DNA from: Sphingomonas oleivorans
GTDB taxonomy: Bacteria > Pseudomonadota > Alphaproteobacteria > Sphingomonadales > Sphingomonadaceae
Length of the DNA: 64,000 nt
NCBI RefSeq assembly: GCF_003050615.1
Contig: NZ_NWBU01000009.1
Span: 124,001-188,000 of the forward strand
Direction of reading: 5' to 3'
The notes below the pieces were generated by a model that was not told the DNA's origin, searched no databases, and saw only the letters and a list, made by a program, of their open reading frames with translations. A program made the translations under genes and the position numbers. Positions 9,382-16,874 of this stretch are shown one piece after another (within the stretch, counting starts at the first letter, position 1; each line of letters begins with the position of its first letter).

Positions 9382-10002
9382 CTACCAGAAGAAGGAATGG
9401 ATGATGTCGCGGATGATGCCGTCGGTGATGTCCACCAGCATCACATCGTCATGGTAGCGCACCCAGCGATAGCGGCCATAAGCCGGCGGCAGGCGATATT
9501 GCCAGGGATCGACGATCCAATAGGGCCGGCCATAATAATAGCGCGGGATGCGATGGCCCGGCACCCAGCGGCGATAGCCATGGTCATAGCCGCGCGGGGG
9601 ATAATAACGCGGCGCGCGATAGAGCGGCCGGTTGCGCTCGCGCCAGCGCTGCCAGTCATAGCGGCGATCATTGCGCCAGTCGCGGTCCCAGCGCCGGTCA
9701 TCGCGCCAATCACGTCCCTCGCGACGATCGTCCCGCCAGTCCTGGCGATCCTCGCGCCGGTCGTCCTCCCAATCGCGCTGATTCTCCTGCCAGTCGCCAC
9801 GTTCGTCGTGTCGATCCTCGCGCCAGTCGCGACGTTCCTGTCCGCGATCCTCATTCCAGTCGCGGCGGTCGTCGCGCTGCTCCTCGCGCCAATCCCGGTC
9901 GCGGCGATCATGTTCCGGCCGGGGGGAGGGAGTCTGCGCCGAGGCGACGGTCGGGATCGCGGCCGTCGCGGCGAGCAGCAGGGCGGTAAGGGTCCTCACC
10001 AT
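9382..10002 (-). CDS. RcnB-like periplasmic protein (copy 2) with charged repeat region
   Basis: About 206 residues. The start at 10002 is chosen because it begins a clean signal peptide (MVRTLTALLLAATAAIPTVA, then SA) and has gaggt nine bases upstream; the longer frame adds 28 unlikely residues. After the signal come about 85 residues of charged degenerate repeats built from DW, DRR and EDR units. The C-terminal RcnB domain follows (WVPGHRIPRYYYGRP, YRLPPAYGRYRWVRYHDDVMLVD). It is more basic and longer than copy 1. Probably periplasmic; metal or envelope-stress roles are inferred from the family only. A TTCA direct repeat lies upstream. Confidence 0.83.
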   Translation of the reverse strand: MVRTLTALLLAATAAIPTVASAQTPSPRPEHDRRDRDWREEQRDDRRDWNEDRGQERRDWREDRHDERGDWQENQRDWEDDRREDRQDWRDDRREGRDWRDDRRWDRDWRNDRRYDWQRWRERNRPLYRAPRYYPPRGYDHGYRRWVPGHRIPRYYYGRPYWIVDPWQYRLPPAYGRYRWVRYHDDVMLVDITDGIIRDIIHSFFW

Positions 10003-10066
10003 GAAAATGCACCTCATGCGGGGCGGCACGATCGCCGCCGTCGGTGCCGCTTTGCGCCCTAAGGGG

Positions 10067-10081
10067 TGAAATAGGGCTGAA
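10067..10081 (-). promoter_or_regulatory. TTCA-N7-TTCA direct repeat upstream of RcnB copy 2
   Basis: On the minus strand the sequence reads ttca-gccctat-ttca, an 11-bp-period direct repeat 65 to 79 bases before the chosen start. The same arrangement occurs upstream of degP (60112-60126). An 11-bp period is typical of OmpR-family response regulator sites; the regulator itself is not identified. Confidence 0.45.
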
Positions 10082-10089
10082 CCCATTCT

Positions 10090-10647
10090 TCAGCGATCCG
10101 AAAGCTTTCCCGCCGGCGGGGCTAGCGCGGGCACGGCGCGCGCGGCGTCGGCGGGATCGATTCCGGGCGGCGGCGCGGCATCGATCCCACTATCCTGCCG
10201 CATGGCCTGCGCTGCGCGGCGAATCGCGCGGCGGATGCGCGGATAAGTGCCGCAGCGACAGATATTGGTGATCGCCTGGTCGATCTCCTCGTCGGACGGA
10301 TCGGGATTCTTCTCGATCAGCGCGGCCGCCGCCATGATCATGCCCGACTGGCAATAGCCGCATTGCGGCACATTTTCCGCCACCCAGGCCTGCTGCACGG
10401 GATGGCTGCGGTCGCGCGACAAGGCCTCGATGGTGGTGACGAAGGCGCCCTCGATCGATCCGATCGTTACCTGGCAGGCGCGGGCGGGCGCGCCGTCTAT
10501 ATGCACGGTGCAGGCGCCGCATTGCCCCGCGCCGCAGCCATATTTGGTGCCGGTGAGGTTGGATGCGTCGCGCAGCGCCCAGAGCAGCGGAGTGCGGGCG
10601 TCCATGCGATAATGGACGGGCTGGCCATTGACGGTGAAGCGGGTCAT
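10090..10647 (-). CDS. 2Fe-2S subunit of a molybdenum hydroxylase (IorA/CoxS-like), orphan
   Basis: A 185-residue small subunit of the xanthine-dehydrogenase/isoquinoline-1-oxidoreductase family. The first 2Fe-2S cluster motif is GTKYGCGAGQCGACTVH with a later C in ARACQVT; the second is VPQCGYCQSGMIM plus ITNICRCGTYPRIR. It transfers electrons from the molybdenum centre of a large subunit. No large subunit or FAD subunit is adjacent: RcnB lies downstream and rpsU is divergent upstream. The 40-residue Ala/Pro-rich C-terminal tail after the second cluster motif is longer than usual. Start 10647 (MTRFTVNG) is the family start; the open frame continues far upstream without support. Confidence 0.88.
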   Translation of the reverse strand: MTRFTVNGQPVHYRMDARTPLLWALRDASNLTGTKYGCGAGQCGACTVHIDGAPARACQVTIGSIEGAFVTTIEALSRDRSHPVQQAWVAENVPQCGYCQSGMIMAAAALIEKNPDPSDEEIDQAITNICRCGTYPRIRRAIRRAAQAMRQDSGIDAAPPPGIDPADAARAVPALAPPAGKLSDR

Positions 10648-10746
10648 TACCCGCCGGCGAATAGCGGAAAGGGGGCGGGCTTGGAAAGCATATGGCCGCC
10701 CGGGCTTGAAGAATCGCGGCGTCGCTGCTAGGGGCGGCGGCTCACG

Positions 10747-10768
10747 GCGCGAAATCCGGTTTTCGCGC
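10747..10768. promoter_or_regulatory. Perfect palindrome in the rpsU upstream region
   Basis: Eight-base arms gcgcgaaa and tttcgcgc flank a six-base centre. It sits in the 207-base gap between the divergent 2Fe-2S gene and rpsU, about 87 bases before rpsU. It could be an operator or an mRNA hairpin; no U-run follows on either strand. Confidence 0.4.
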
Positions 10769-10854
10769 TGCCGCACATATTTGCGCGATCCGATGGATGG
10801 GGCCCGATATGGGGTCGCCTTCTGCCGCTCGCACGACTGGAGATTGACGGGTTT

Positions 10855-11061
10855 ATGCAGATCATCGTTCGCGACAATAATGTCGACCAGGCCCTCCGCG
10901 CACTCAAGAAGAAGCTGCAGCGTGAAGGCGTGTACCGCGAGATGAAGCTGCGCCGTCATTACGAGAAGCCCTCCGAGAAGCGCGCCCGCGAGCGCGCCGC
11001 CGCGATCCGCCGCGCGCGCAAGCTGGAGCGCAAGCGGCTGGAGCGCGACGGCGTCCGCTGA
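10855..11061 (+). CDS. rpsU: 30S ribosomal protein S21
   Basis: A 68-residue, very basic protein starting [20 protein letters not shown] and ending in an Arg-rich helix, matching S21 in length and sequence. S21 binds the 30S subunit near the anti-Shine-Dalgarno region. The ribosome binding site (ggag) is 12 bases upstream, slightly distant. The gene stands alone, followed by a short GC-rich hairpin and then the FKBP gene. Confidence 0.97.
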   Translation: MQIIVRDNNVDQALRALKKKLQREGVYREMKLRRHYEKPSEKRARERAAAIRRARKLERKRLERDGVR

Positions 11062-11097
11062 GTCCGGCACTGATCCGGCCTGAGCCGTTTTCACGGC

Positions 11098-11116
11098 GGG
11101 GCGCGTCCTGCGCCCC
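11098..11116 (+). terminator. Terminator-like hairpin after rpsU
   Basis: Seven-base arms ggggcgc and gcgcccc with a five-base loop, 37 bases past the rpsU stop. Only two T residues follow, so this may be a weak terminator or a structured leader of the next gene. Confidence 0.35.
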
Positions 11117-11179
11117 TTGCGCCATGGCCCCGGCCGGGGCAGGATGGCGGAACTGATTGATAAGCAGGAATATTCGCCG

Positions 11180-11740
11180 ATGTCGGAAGTGACCGCCGTT
11201 CCCTTGCGTCCGATCGGCAAAGGGTCGCTCGCCACGCTCTGGATCGGCGTCGGCCTGCTCGTCGCGGCGGGCGTCGGCACGGCCTATTTCGGCACCCGTT
11301 CGCAGGTGGCGATGGCGCAGCCGGCGGCCGAGTTCCTCGCCGCCAACGGCAAGCGCTCGGGCGTCGTCACCACCGCATCGGGCCTGCAATATCAGGTGCT
11401 GAAGGAAGGCCAGGGCCCCAAGCCCAGCGCCGGCGATACCGTCCTCGTCAATTATGACGGCAAGCTGGTGAATGGCGAAGCCTTCGATTCGAGCTCGCGC
11501 CAGGGTGGGCCGGCCGTCCTTCCCGTCGGCGGCGGCATGATCCCAGGCTGGACCGAGGGGCTGCAGCTCATGAAGCAGGGCGCGAAATACCGCTTCTGGT
11601 TCCCGCCCAAGCTCGCTTATGGCGATCGCGGCGCGGGCGGCGGCGTGATCCCGCCCAATGCGGTCACCATCTTCGATGTCGAGCTGCTCGCCATCGCCCC
11701 GCCCGGAATGGGTGGCATGGGCGCCGCGCCGCAGATGTGA
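11180..11740 (+). CDS. FKBP-type peptidyl-prolyl cis-trans isomerase, membrane-anchored
   Basis: A 186-residue protein. An N-terminal hydrophobic helix (LATLWIGVGLLVAAGVGTAYF, about residues 15-35) serves as signal or anchor, and the FKBP domain follows (SGLQYQVLKEGQGPKP, VLVNYDGKLVNGEAFDSS, IPGWTEGLQLMKQGAKYRFW, LAYGDRG, IPPNA). It catalyses prolyl isomerisation, probably in the periplasm. The start at 11180 is chosen over 11117 because it follows agga at normal spacing and gives a standard anchor. It ends in a Gly/Met-rich tail before a strong terminator. Confidence 0.9.
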   Translation: MSEVTAVPLRPIGKGSLATLWIGVGLLVAAGVGTAYFGTRSQVAMAQPAAEFLAANGKRSGVVTTASGLQYQVLKEGQGPKPSAGDTVLVNYDGKLVNGEAFDSSSRQGGPAVLPVGGGMIPGWTEGLQLMKQGAKYRFWFPPKLAYGDRGAGGGVIPPNAVTIFDVELLAIAPPGMGGMGAAPQM

Positions 11741-11749
11741 TCCCGAAAG

Positions 11750-11776
11750 GGGCCGGTTTCGAACCGGCCCTTTTTT
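11750..11776 (+). terminator. Rho-independent terminator after the FKBP gene
   Basis: A nine-base perfect stem (arms 11750-11758 and 11762-11770) with a three-base loop, followed directly by six T residues, nine bases past the stop codon. Confidence 0.9.
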
Positions 11777-11821
11777 CTTGGGCGAACCTCCGGCCCTCTA
11801 CCTTAATCGCATTGCCGCGCG

Positions 11822-11895
11822 CAGGCTGAGCTTATCGAAACCTACGCGGGCTCGTCGGGAATCTCAGCGCCCTTCGACAGCCCAGGGGTGAGCGC
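11822..11895. repeat. Degenerate intergenic palindromic repeat fragments
   Basis: Two pieces resemble the ctgagcttgtcgaag-type repeat that I remember as frequent between sphingomonad genes: caggctgagcttatcgaaac (11822 onward) and cgcccttcgacagcccaggg (11869 onward). They face each other in the convergent gap between the FKBP gene and the AI-2E transporter gene. Confidence 0.45.
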
Positions 11896-11903
11896 CGGAT
11901 CGG

Positions 11904-11931
11904 AAAAGGCTCCGGGCGACGCCCTGGAGCC
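11904..11931 (-). terminator. Terminator of the pyrE-to-transporter operon
   Basis: On the minus strand, ggctccaggg pairs with cccggagcc (one bulged base) around a short loop and is followed by four U residues. It starts nine bases beyond the stop of the transporter gene. Confidence 0.7.
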
Positions 11932-11939
11932 GGCAGGGA

Positions 11940-13010
11940 TCAGGCGGCCCTGGAGCCGGCTTCTTGCGCGGCATTGCCCGAGCGTTCCTCGAGCAGGACC
12001 TTGATCATCGCGACGATCGGATCGGCCAGCGCCAGCCCCAATATGCCGAACAGCGCGCCAAACAGGAGCTGCGCGCCCAATATCAGCGCGGGCGCGAGAT
12101 CGACCGAGCGCTTCGCCACCATCGGCACGATCAGATAACCGTCGACCGACTGCACGATGACATAGACGGCAATCGCCCAGAAGCCCGCCTCCGCGCTGGC
12201 AGAGAAGCCGACCAGCACGATCAGAACGCCTGACACGATCGCGCCGATATTGGGCAGGAAGGCGAGCAGGCCGGTGAGAATGCCGAGCAGCGCCGCCATC
12301 GGCACGCCGCCCAGCGCGAGGAGGATCCAGGTGCCGACGCCTTCCACCGCCATGCCGAGCAGCCGGCCCGCCATGAGCCGGCGCATCGTCCATCCGAGCT
12401 TGGCCGAGGTCTCATAAAAGGCCGCCCGCCTTTCCATCGGCAGCATCCAGGCTACGCCGCGTTCATAGAGGCGCGGCTCGATCGCAACGAAGATGCCGAT
12501 CACGACGATCATGGCGAGGCTCGATATCGCGCCCAGCGCATTGCCCAGCGCCGCCGTCACCTGGCCGAGCGAGCCCAGCAGTCGCTGGCCGATCTCGCCC
12601 GCTCCCGTGCCGCGCGTGACGAGGCCGATCGACTGCGCCCAGCCGAACAGGCGGTTGAACTGGGCGGTGATGACGGTGCGCAGCGCTTCCGCCTGGCCGG
12701 CGAGCTGATAGCCCGCGAAATAGAATATCCAGACTATGAAGGCGAGAAAGGCGATGCAGATGATCGCCAGCCGCCAGCCCCGCCCGATCGGCAGGACGCG
12801 GCCGAGCAGCCGCGCGCCGCCGTCGAGCATTGTGGCGAAGACCAGCCCGCCGAGGATCAGCAGGATCGACTGGGCGAGGAACCAGGCCGCAACGATCGCC
12901 ACCGCCGTGCCGAGCCAGATGATCGCCCGCTTCAGCTCACGCTGGGTGAGCGGGTCGCGAAAGTCCGCCGGGCCCGGTTCCTCTATATGGCCGCCGGGCC
13001 GCTCGTTCAT
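11940..13010 (-). CDS. AI-2E family transporter (PerM/YdiK-like)
   Basis: A 356-residue polytopic membrane protein. Hydrophobic segments include AIIWLGTAVAIVAAWFLAQ, SILLILGGLVFATML, LAIICIAFLAFIVWIFYF and a C-terminal group (TWILLALGGVPMAALLGILTG, AIVSGVLIVLVGF, LFGALFGILGLALADP). This spacing, with a long cytosolic loop in the middle, fits the AI-2E transporter/permease family, whose substrates are mostly unknown. The start at 13010 overlaps the lepB stop (ATGA); a longer open frame to 13103 would run into lepB. It is the last gene of the operon. Confidence 0.9.
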   Translation of the reverse strand: MNERPGGHIEEPGPADFRDPLTQRELKRAIIWLGTAVAIVAAWFLAQSILLILGGLVFATMLDGGARLLGRVLPIGRGWRLAIICIAFLAFIVWIFYFAGYQLAGQAEALRTVITAQFNRLFGWAQSIGLVTRGTGAGEIGQRLLGSLGQVTAALGNALGAISSLAMIVVIGIFVAIEPRLYERGVAWMLPMERRAAFYETSAKLGWTMRRLMAGRLLGMAVEGVGTWILLALGGVPMAALLGILTGLLAFLPNIGAIVSGVLIVLVGFSASAEAGFWAIAVYVIVQSVDGYLIVPMVAKRSVDLAPALILGAQLLFGALFGILGLALADPIVAMIKVLLEERSGNAAQEAGSRAA

Positions 13011-13900
13011 TTCGCCGGGGCTCCGCTGCCGACCTTGTCGGGATGGAGGCTGCTGCCCGCGCGGCCACCACGCATCGCGGTGAACCAGCTCACCGGGTTC
13101 CACAGGTTCGACGTGCCGTCGAGCGAGAAGGTGATGAATTCGGCGCGGCCACCGAGATTTTCGACCGGCACGGGCCCGCCCAGGCCGTTGAGCTCGGCAG
13201 GCACGCGGCTGTCGGCCGACTGGTCGCGATTATCGCCCATCAGGAAGACATGGCCGGCGGGAATGGTGATTTCCGGATAATCGTCGGTCTGGCTCGGTCC
13301 AAGGTCGATCGTGTCGAAGCTCACGCCATTGGGCAGCGTCTCGCGCACGCGGGGCATGGCGCAATAGCGGCGGCCGTCCTTGTCCGTCACCTGCAGGTCC
13401 ATCACGGCGGCCGAGTCGCACGGTACATTGGCGTCGATCGGGATACGCGCCGGCGCTTCGGCCACGCGCTTCACGGGCGCGCCGTTCAGGATCACCGTGC
13501 CGCCGCGCACCTCCAGCCGGTCGCCCGGCAGGCCGATGACGCGCTTGATATAGTCCGCATCCTCGAGCGGCGGCTTGACGATCACGATGTCGCCGCGCTC
13601 CGGCATCCGTCCGAACAGCCGACCCTCGATGAAGGGGAGGACGTGGAAGGAAGGCGACACATAGGACCAGCCATAGGGATATTTGGTCACGACCAGCCGG
13701 TCGCCCTTGATGAGCGTCGGCATCATCGATTCGGACGGGATGTAGAAGGGCTTGGCGATGAAGCTGTGGAAGGCGAGCACCGCCAGCACCAGCCACAATA
13801 TGCCCCGCGCCTCGGCCCACCAGTCCGTGCCCGCTTTTCCTTCGGGCTTTCCCTTCTTCTCGATGCTTTTGGCGGACATGGACATCTGGCGATCGCTCAC
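13007..13900 (-). CDS. lepB: Signal peptidase I
   Basis: LepB cuts signal peptides from exported proteins at the outer face of the inner membrane. Its 297 residues include one N-terminal membrane segment ([20 protein letters not shown]), the catalytic Ser in [13 protein letters not shown], the catalytic Lys in [15 protein letters not shown] and the box [11 protein letters not shown]. The start at 13900 overlaps the acpS stop by four bases. In many alphaproteobacteria acpS-lepB is followed by rnc and era; here the next gene is an AI-2E transporter instead. Confidence 0.95.
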   Translation of the reverse strand: MSDRQMSMSAKSIEKKGKPEGKAGTDWWAEARGILWLVLAVLAFHSFIAKPFYIPSESMMPTLIKGDRLVVTKYPYGWSYVSPSFHVLPFIEGRLFGRMPERGDIVIVKPPLEDADYIKRVIGLPGDRLEVRGGTVILNGAPVKRVAEAPARIPIDANVPCDSAAVMDLQVTDKDGRRYCAMPRVRETLPNGVSFDTIDLGPSQTDDYPEITIPAGHVFLMGDNRDQSADSRVPAELNGLGGPVPVENLGGRAEFITFSLDGTSNLWNPVSWFTAMRGGRAGSSLHPDKVGSGAPAK

Positions 13901-14313
13901 GCGATCTTCTCCTCACAGGGGCGCGCATAAAGAATGACGAACGCCTGCGCCCAGGGATGATCGTCGGTAAGCGTCAAATGTATTTCAATGGCGTGGCCCG
14001 GCGGCGTCAGCGCGTCAAGCCTCGACCGCGCGCCCCCGGTCAGCGCCAGCGTCGGCGCGCCCGACGGCGCGTTCACCACGCCGATATCCTTCATGAACAC
14101 GCCGACGCGGAAACCTGTGCCGACCGCCTTGGAAAAAGCCTCCTTGGCGGCGAAGCGCTTGGCATAAGTGGCCGCGCGGGTGAGCGTCCGCCGCTCAGCC
14201 TTGGCGCGTTCGATATCGGTGAACACCCGTTCCACGAACCGCTCGCCGAAGCGGTCGAGCGAATTCTGGATGCGCTCGATATTGCACAGGTCCGATCCGA
14301 TGCCGACGATCAT
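13897..14313 (-). CDS. acpS: Holo-[acyl-carrier-protein] synthase
   Basis: A 138-residue phosphopantetheinyl transferase that moves 4'-phosphopantetheine from CoA to apo-ACP. The metal-binding Asp is in [15 protein letters not shown], and the Glu/Lys pair is in [15 protein letters not shown]. The last part ([20 protein letters not shown]) matches the family, allowing for the variant [12 protein letters not shown] actually seen. It lies 28 bases after pdxJ and overlaps lepB, an order conserved in alphaproteobacteria. Confidence 0.95.
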   Translation of the reverse strand: MIVGIGSDLCNIERIQNSLDRFGERFVERVFTDIERAKAERRTLTRAATYAKRFAAKEAFSKAVGTGFRVGVFMKDIGVVNAPSGAPTLALTGGARSRLDALTPPGHAIEIHLTLTDDHPWAQAFVILYARPCEEKIA

Positions 14314-14341
14314 CGCGGCCCGTTTCCCGCGCGCCGGATCG

Positions 14342-15073
14342 TCATCGAGCGGCGTCCATCAGCGCGCGCATCCGGCGGACGCTTTCGTCCAGGCCGGTGA
14401 AGATCGCCTCGCCGATCAGGAAATGGCCGATATTGAGCTCCGCTATTTGGGGAATGGCGGCGATCGCCGTCACATTGGCGAAGGTCAGGCCATGGCCGGC
14501 ATGCGCCTCTATCCCATTTTTGGCGGCGAGAGCCGCGGCATCGGCGATGCGGCGCAGCTCCTGCGCGCGCGCCTCGCCCTCGGCATGTGCATAGGCGCCC
14601 GTGTGGAATTCCACCACCGGCGCGCCCAGCTTCAGCGCTGCCTCGATCTGGCGGGGATCGGGCTCGATGAACAGGCTGACGCGGATCCCCGCATCGCCCA
14701 GCCGGGCGACGAAGGGCGCCAGATGCGCATGCTGGCCGGCCGCGTCGAGCCCGCCTTCGGTCGTCCGCTCCTCGCGCCGCTCGGGCACGATGCAGGCGGC
14801 GTGCGGCCGGTGGCGGAGCGCGATCGCCAGCATCTCCTCGGTCGCCGCCATTTCCAGATTGAGCGGGATCGCCAGCGAATCCTCAAGCCGTGCGATATCC
14901 TCGTCAGTGATGTGGCGGCGATCCTCGCGCAGATGGGCGGTGATGCCATCGGCGCCGGCCTCGGCGGCGGCGAGCGCCGCGCGCAGCGGATCGGGATGGT
15001 CGCCGCCGCGCGCGTTGCGGATGGTGGCGACATGATCGATATTGACCCCCAGGCGGAGGTGGCGGTTCAGCAA
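14342..15073 (-). CDS. pdxJ: Pyridoxine 5'-phosphate synthase
   Basis: PdxJ condenses 1-deoxyxylulose 5-phosphate with 3-amino-2-oxopropyl phosphate in vitamin B6 synthesis. It has 243 residues with the usual N-terminus ([19 protein letters not shown]), the active-site region [10 protein letters not shown], the loop VEFHTGAYA and the phosphate-binding [11 protein letters not shown]. The gene follows pyrE by seven bases and precedes acpS, so it is part of the same minus-strand operon. Confidence 0.96.
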   Translation of the reverse strand: MLNRHLRLGVNIDHVATIRNARGGDHPDPLRAALAAAEAGADGITAHLREDRRHITDEDIARLEDSLAIPLNLEMAATEEMLAIALRHRPHAACIVPERREERTTEGGLDAAGQHAHLAPFVARLGDAGIRVSLFIEPDPRQIEAALKLGAPVVEFHTGAYAHAEGEARAQELRRIADAAALAAKNGIEAHAGHGLTFANVTAIAAIPQIAELNIGHFLIGEAIFTGLDESVRRMRALMDAAR

Positions 15074-15080
15074 GGTGCGT

Positions 15081-15671
15081 TCATCCCGCCACGACCCGGC
15101 TTCCGGGCTTTACGGCGGGAATCGCCGCCAGCTCGGGCGGAAGCGCATCCGGCTGGTAGGTCGGCACGTCGATCCGGATCAGCGGATAGAAGGGCACGCC
15201 CAGATCGGCCTTGCCGCCCGAACGATCGACCAGCGCCGCCGCCGCGATCACCTCGCCGCCCGCCGCCGTCACCGCCGCGATCGCCTCGCGCGAGGACAGG
15301 CCGGTGGTGACGACATCCTCCATCAGCAGCACCTTCTGCCCCGGATAGAGCGAAAAGCCGCGGCGCAGGCCGAAGGTGCCGTCGGGCCGCTCGACGAACA
15401 TCGCGTCGAGCCCCAGCGCACGCCCCATCTCATGCCCGGCGATCACGCCGCCCATGGCGGGCGAGACGACCGCGCCGAGGCGAATTTTTACCTTGTCGGG
15501 AATCCTCCGGGCCAATTCCTCGGCCAGCCGCCCGGCGCGCGCCGGGTTCATCAGCACGCGCGCGCATTGCAGGTAACGCGGGCTGCGCAGGCCGGACGAG
15601 AGGATGAAATGGCCTTCGAGAAGCGCATCCGCGGTGCGGAATTCGGCCAGCACCTCCTCGTCGGTCATCAT
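15081..15671 (-). CDS. pyrE: Orotate phosphoribosyltransferase
   Basis: PyrE makes orotidine 5'-phosphate from orotate and PRPP in pyrimidine synthesis. It has 196 residues. The PRPP-binding motif is [17 protein letters not shown], and [19 protein letters not shown] is the typical N-terminal segment of the alphaproteobacterial form. It is the first gene of the minus-strand operon, so its promoter should lie in the 177-base divergent gap with coxB. A second methionine (MTDEEV) immediately follows the annotated one. Confidence 0.94.
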   Translation of the reverse strand: MMTDEEVLAEFRTADALLEGHFILSSGLRSPRYLQCARVLMNPARAGRLAEELARRIPDKVKIRLGAVVSPAMGGVIAGHEMGRALGLDAMFVERPDGTFGLRRGFSLYPGQKVLLMEDVVTTGLSSREAIAAVTAAGGEVIAAAALVDRSGGKADLGVPFYPLIRIDVPTYQPDALPPELAAIPAVKPGSRVVAG

Positions 15672-15848
15672 TCATACCCCCATTTCATCGGACATGCGCC
15701 AGATAGGCCGCTCGTGACGCGGCTTCAACCGCTTGCAATTCGGCGCGATCCGGTGTTGAGAACCCTTTGAGCTATGCCAAAAGATAATCGCGGTCCGGCC
15801 GGCCCGAATATTTGAAGGGCACCCGCCGGGGCGCTTGCGGGGGTAAGG

Positions 15849-16862
15849 ATGACGACGCTGAAACCGATAGTGGCGATAATGGCGTTGGCAGGCGCCATTA
15901 TGGCGGCCGTTCCGACGCTGGCCCAGGCGCCCGTGCCTGCTCCCGTGGTGCAGGAAGCGGCCCCGCCCGCCGCCGCTCCGGCCGCGGTGCCCGCGACTCC
16001 GGCCGCGCCCGCCTTCGCCCATGCCGCGCCCGAGGCCGGAATCGGCCAGCCGGTCCCCGGTGCCATCACGCTCCAGCCGCAGTTCACCGAGGTCGGCGCC
16101 GATGCGCGGTGGATGCACAATGCCGTGCTGATGCCGATCATCACGGTCATCTCGCTGTTCGTCCTGCTGCTGCTGCTCTATGCCGTCTTCCGCTATCGCG
16201 CCAAGGTGAACCCGCTTCCGTCCGGAACCTCGCACAACACCTTCATCGAGGTGATGTGGACGCTCGCGCCGGTGGTCATCCTGGTCGTGATCGCGGTGCC
16301 CTCGATCCAGCTCCTCGCGAAGCAATATGCCGCGCCCAGGGCGGACCTCACCGTGAAGGTGATCGGCAACCAGTGGTACTGGACCTATCAATATCCGGAC
16401 AATGGCGATTTCGAGATCGTCTCCAACATGCTCAGGGAGAAGGATGAGATCCCCGCCGGCCAGCGCGCCCGCACCGACGCGGACGGCCCCCGCCTGCTCG
16501 CGGTGGACGAGCGGATGGTGGTGCCCGCCGGCGCGGTCGTGAAGCTGATCGTCACCTCGAACGATGTGATCCACAGCTTCGCCGTTCCCGCCTTCTGGGC
16601 CAAGATGGACGCGGTTCCCGGCCGCCTGAACGAGACCTGGTTCAAGGTCGATCGCCCGGGCGTCTATTATGGCCAATGCTCGGAACTGTGCGGCGCACGC
16701 CACGCTTATATGCCGATCGCCGTCGAGGTGGTGCCGCCCGCGCGTTTCGCCGCTTGGGTCGCCTCCAAGGGCGGCACGATGAAGGGCGCGGCACCCGCAG
16801 CACCCGCCGCCAACGAGACCGTTCCTGCCGCCGCCCCGGCGCAGGGCGCCACCGCGAGCTGA
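15849..16862 (+). CDS. coxB: Cytochrome c oxidase subunit II
   Basis: Subunit II of the aa3-type terminal oxidase takes electrons from cytochrome c through CuA. The 337 residues begin with a signal peptide (LAGAIMAAVPTLAQA) and a 30-residue Pro/Ala linker. Two membrane helices follow (around residues 93-117 and 132-156), then the periplasmic cupredoxin domain. CuA ligands are in YGQCSELCGARHAYMPI and the upstream His in DVIHSFAVPAFW. An Ala/Pro-rich tail closes the protein. It opens the oxidase cluster, with ctaD 12 bases downstream. Confidence 0.96.
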   Translation: MTTLKPIVAIMALAGAIMAAVPTLAQAPVPAPVVQEAAPPAAAPAAVPATPAAPAFAHAAPEAGIGQPVPGAITLQPQFTEVGADARWMHNAVLMPIITVISLFVLLLLLYAVFRYRAKVNPLPSGTSHNTFIEVMWTLAPVVILVVIAVPSIQLLAKQYAAPRADLTVKVIGNQWYWTYQYPDNGDFEIVSNMLREKDEIPAGQRARTDADGPRLLAVDERMVVPAGAVVKLIVTSNDVIHSFAVPAFWAKMDAVPGRLNETWFKVDRPGVYYGQCSELCGARHAYMPIAVEVVPPARFAAWVASKGGTMKGAAPAAPAANETVPAAAPAQGATAS

Positions 16863-16874
16863 GGCCCCGCAGCC

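Noticed and set aside
9640-9900. Regular short repeats that could suggest a CRISPR array
   Set aside because: They encode the DW/DRR charged repeats of RcnB copy 2 in frame; no constant repeat-spacer pattern.
15752-15785. ttgaga and gataat as a sigma70 promoter for coxB
   Set aside because: Spacing is 21 bases, too long for a standard promoter.
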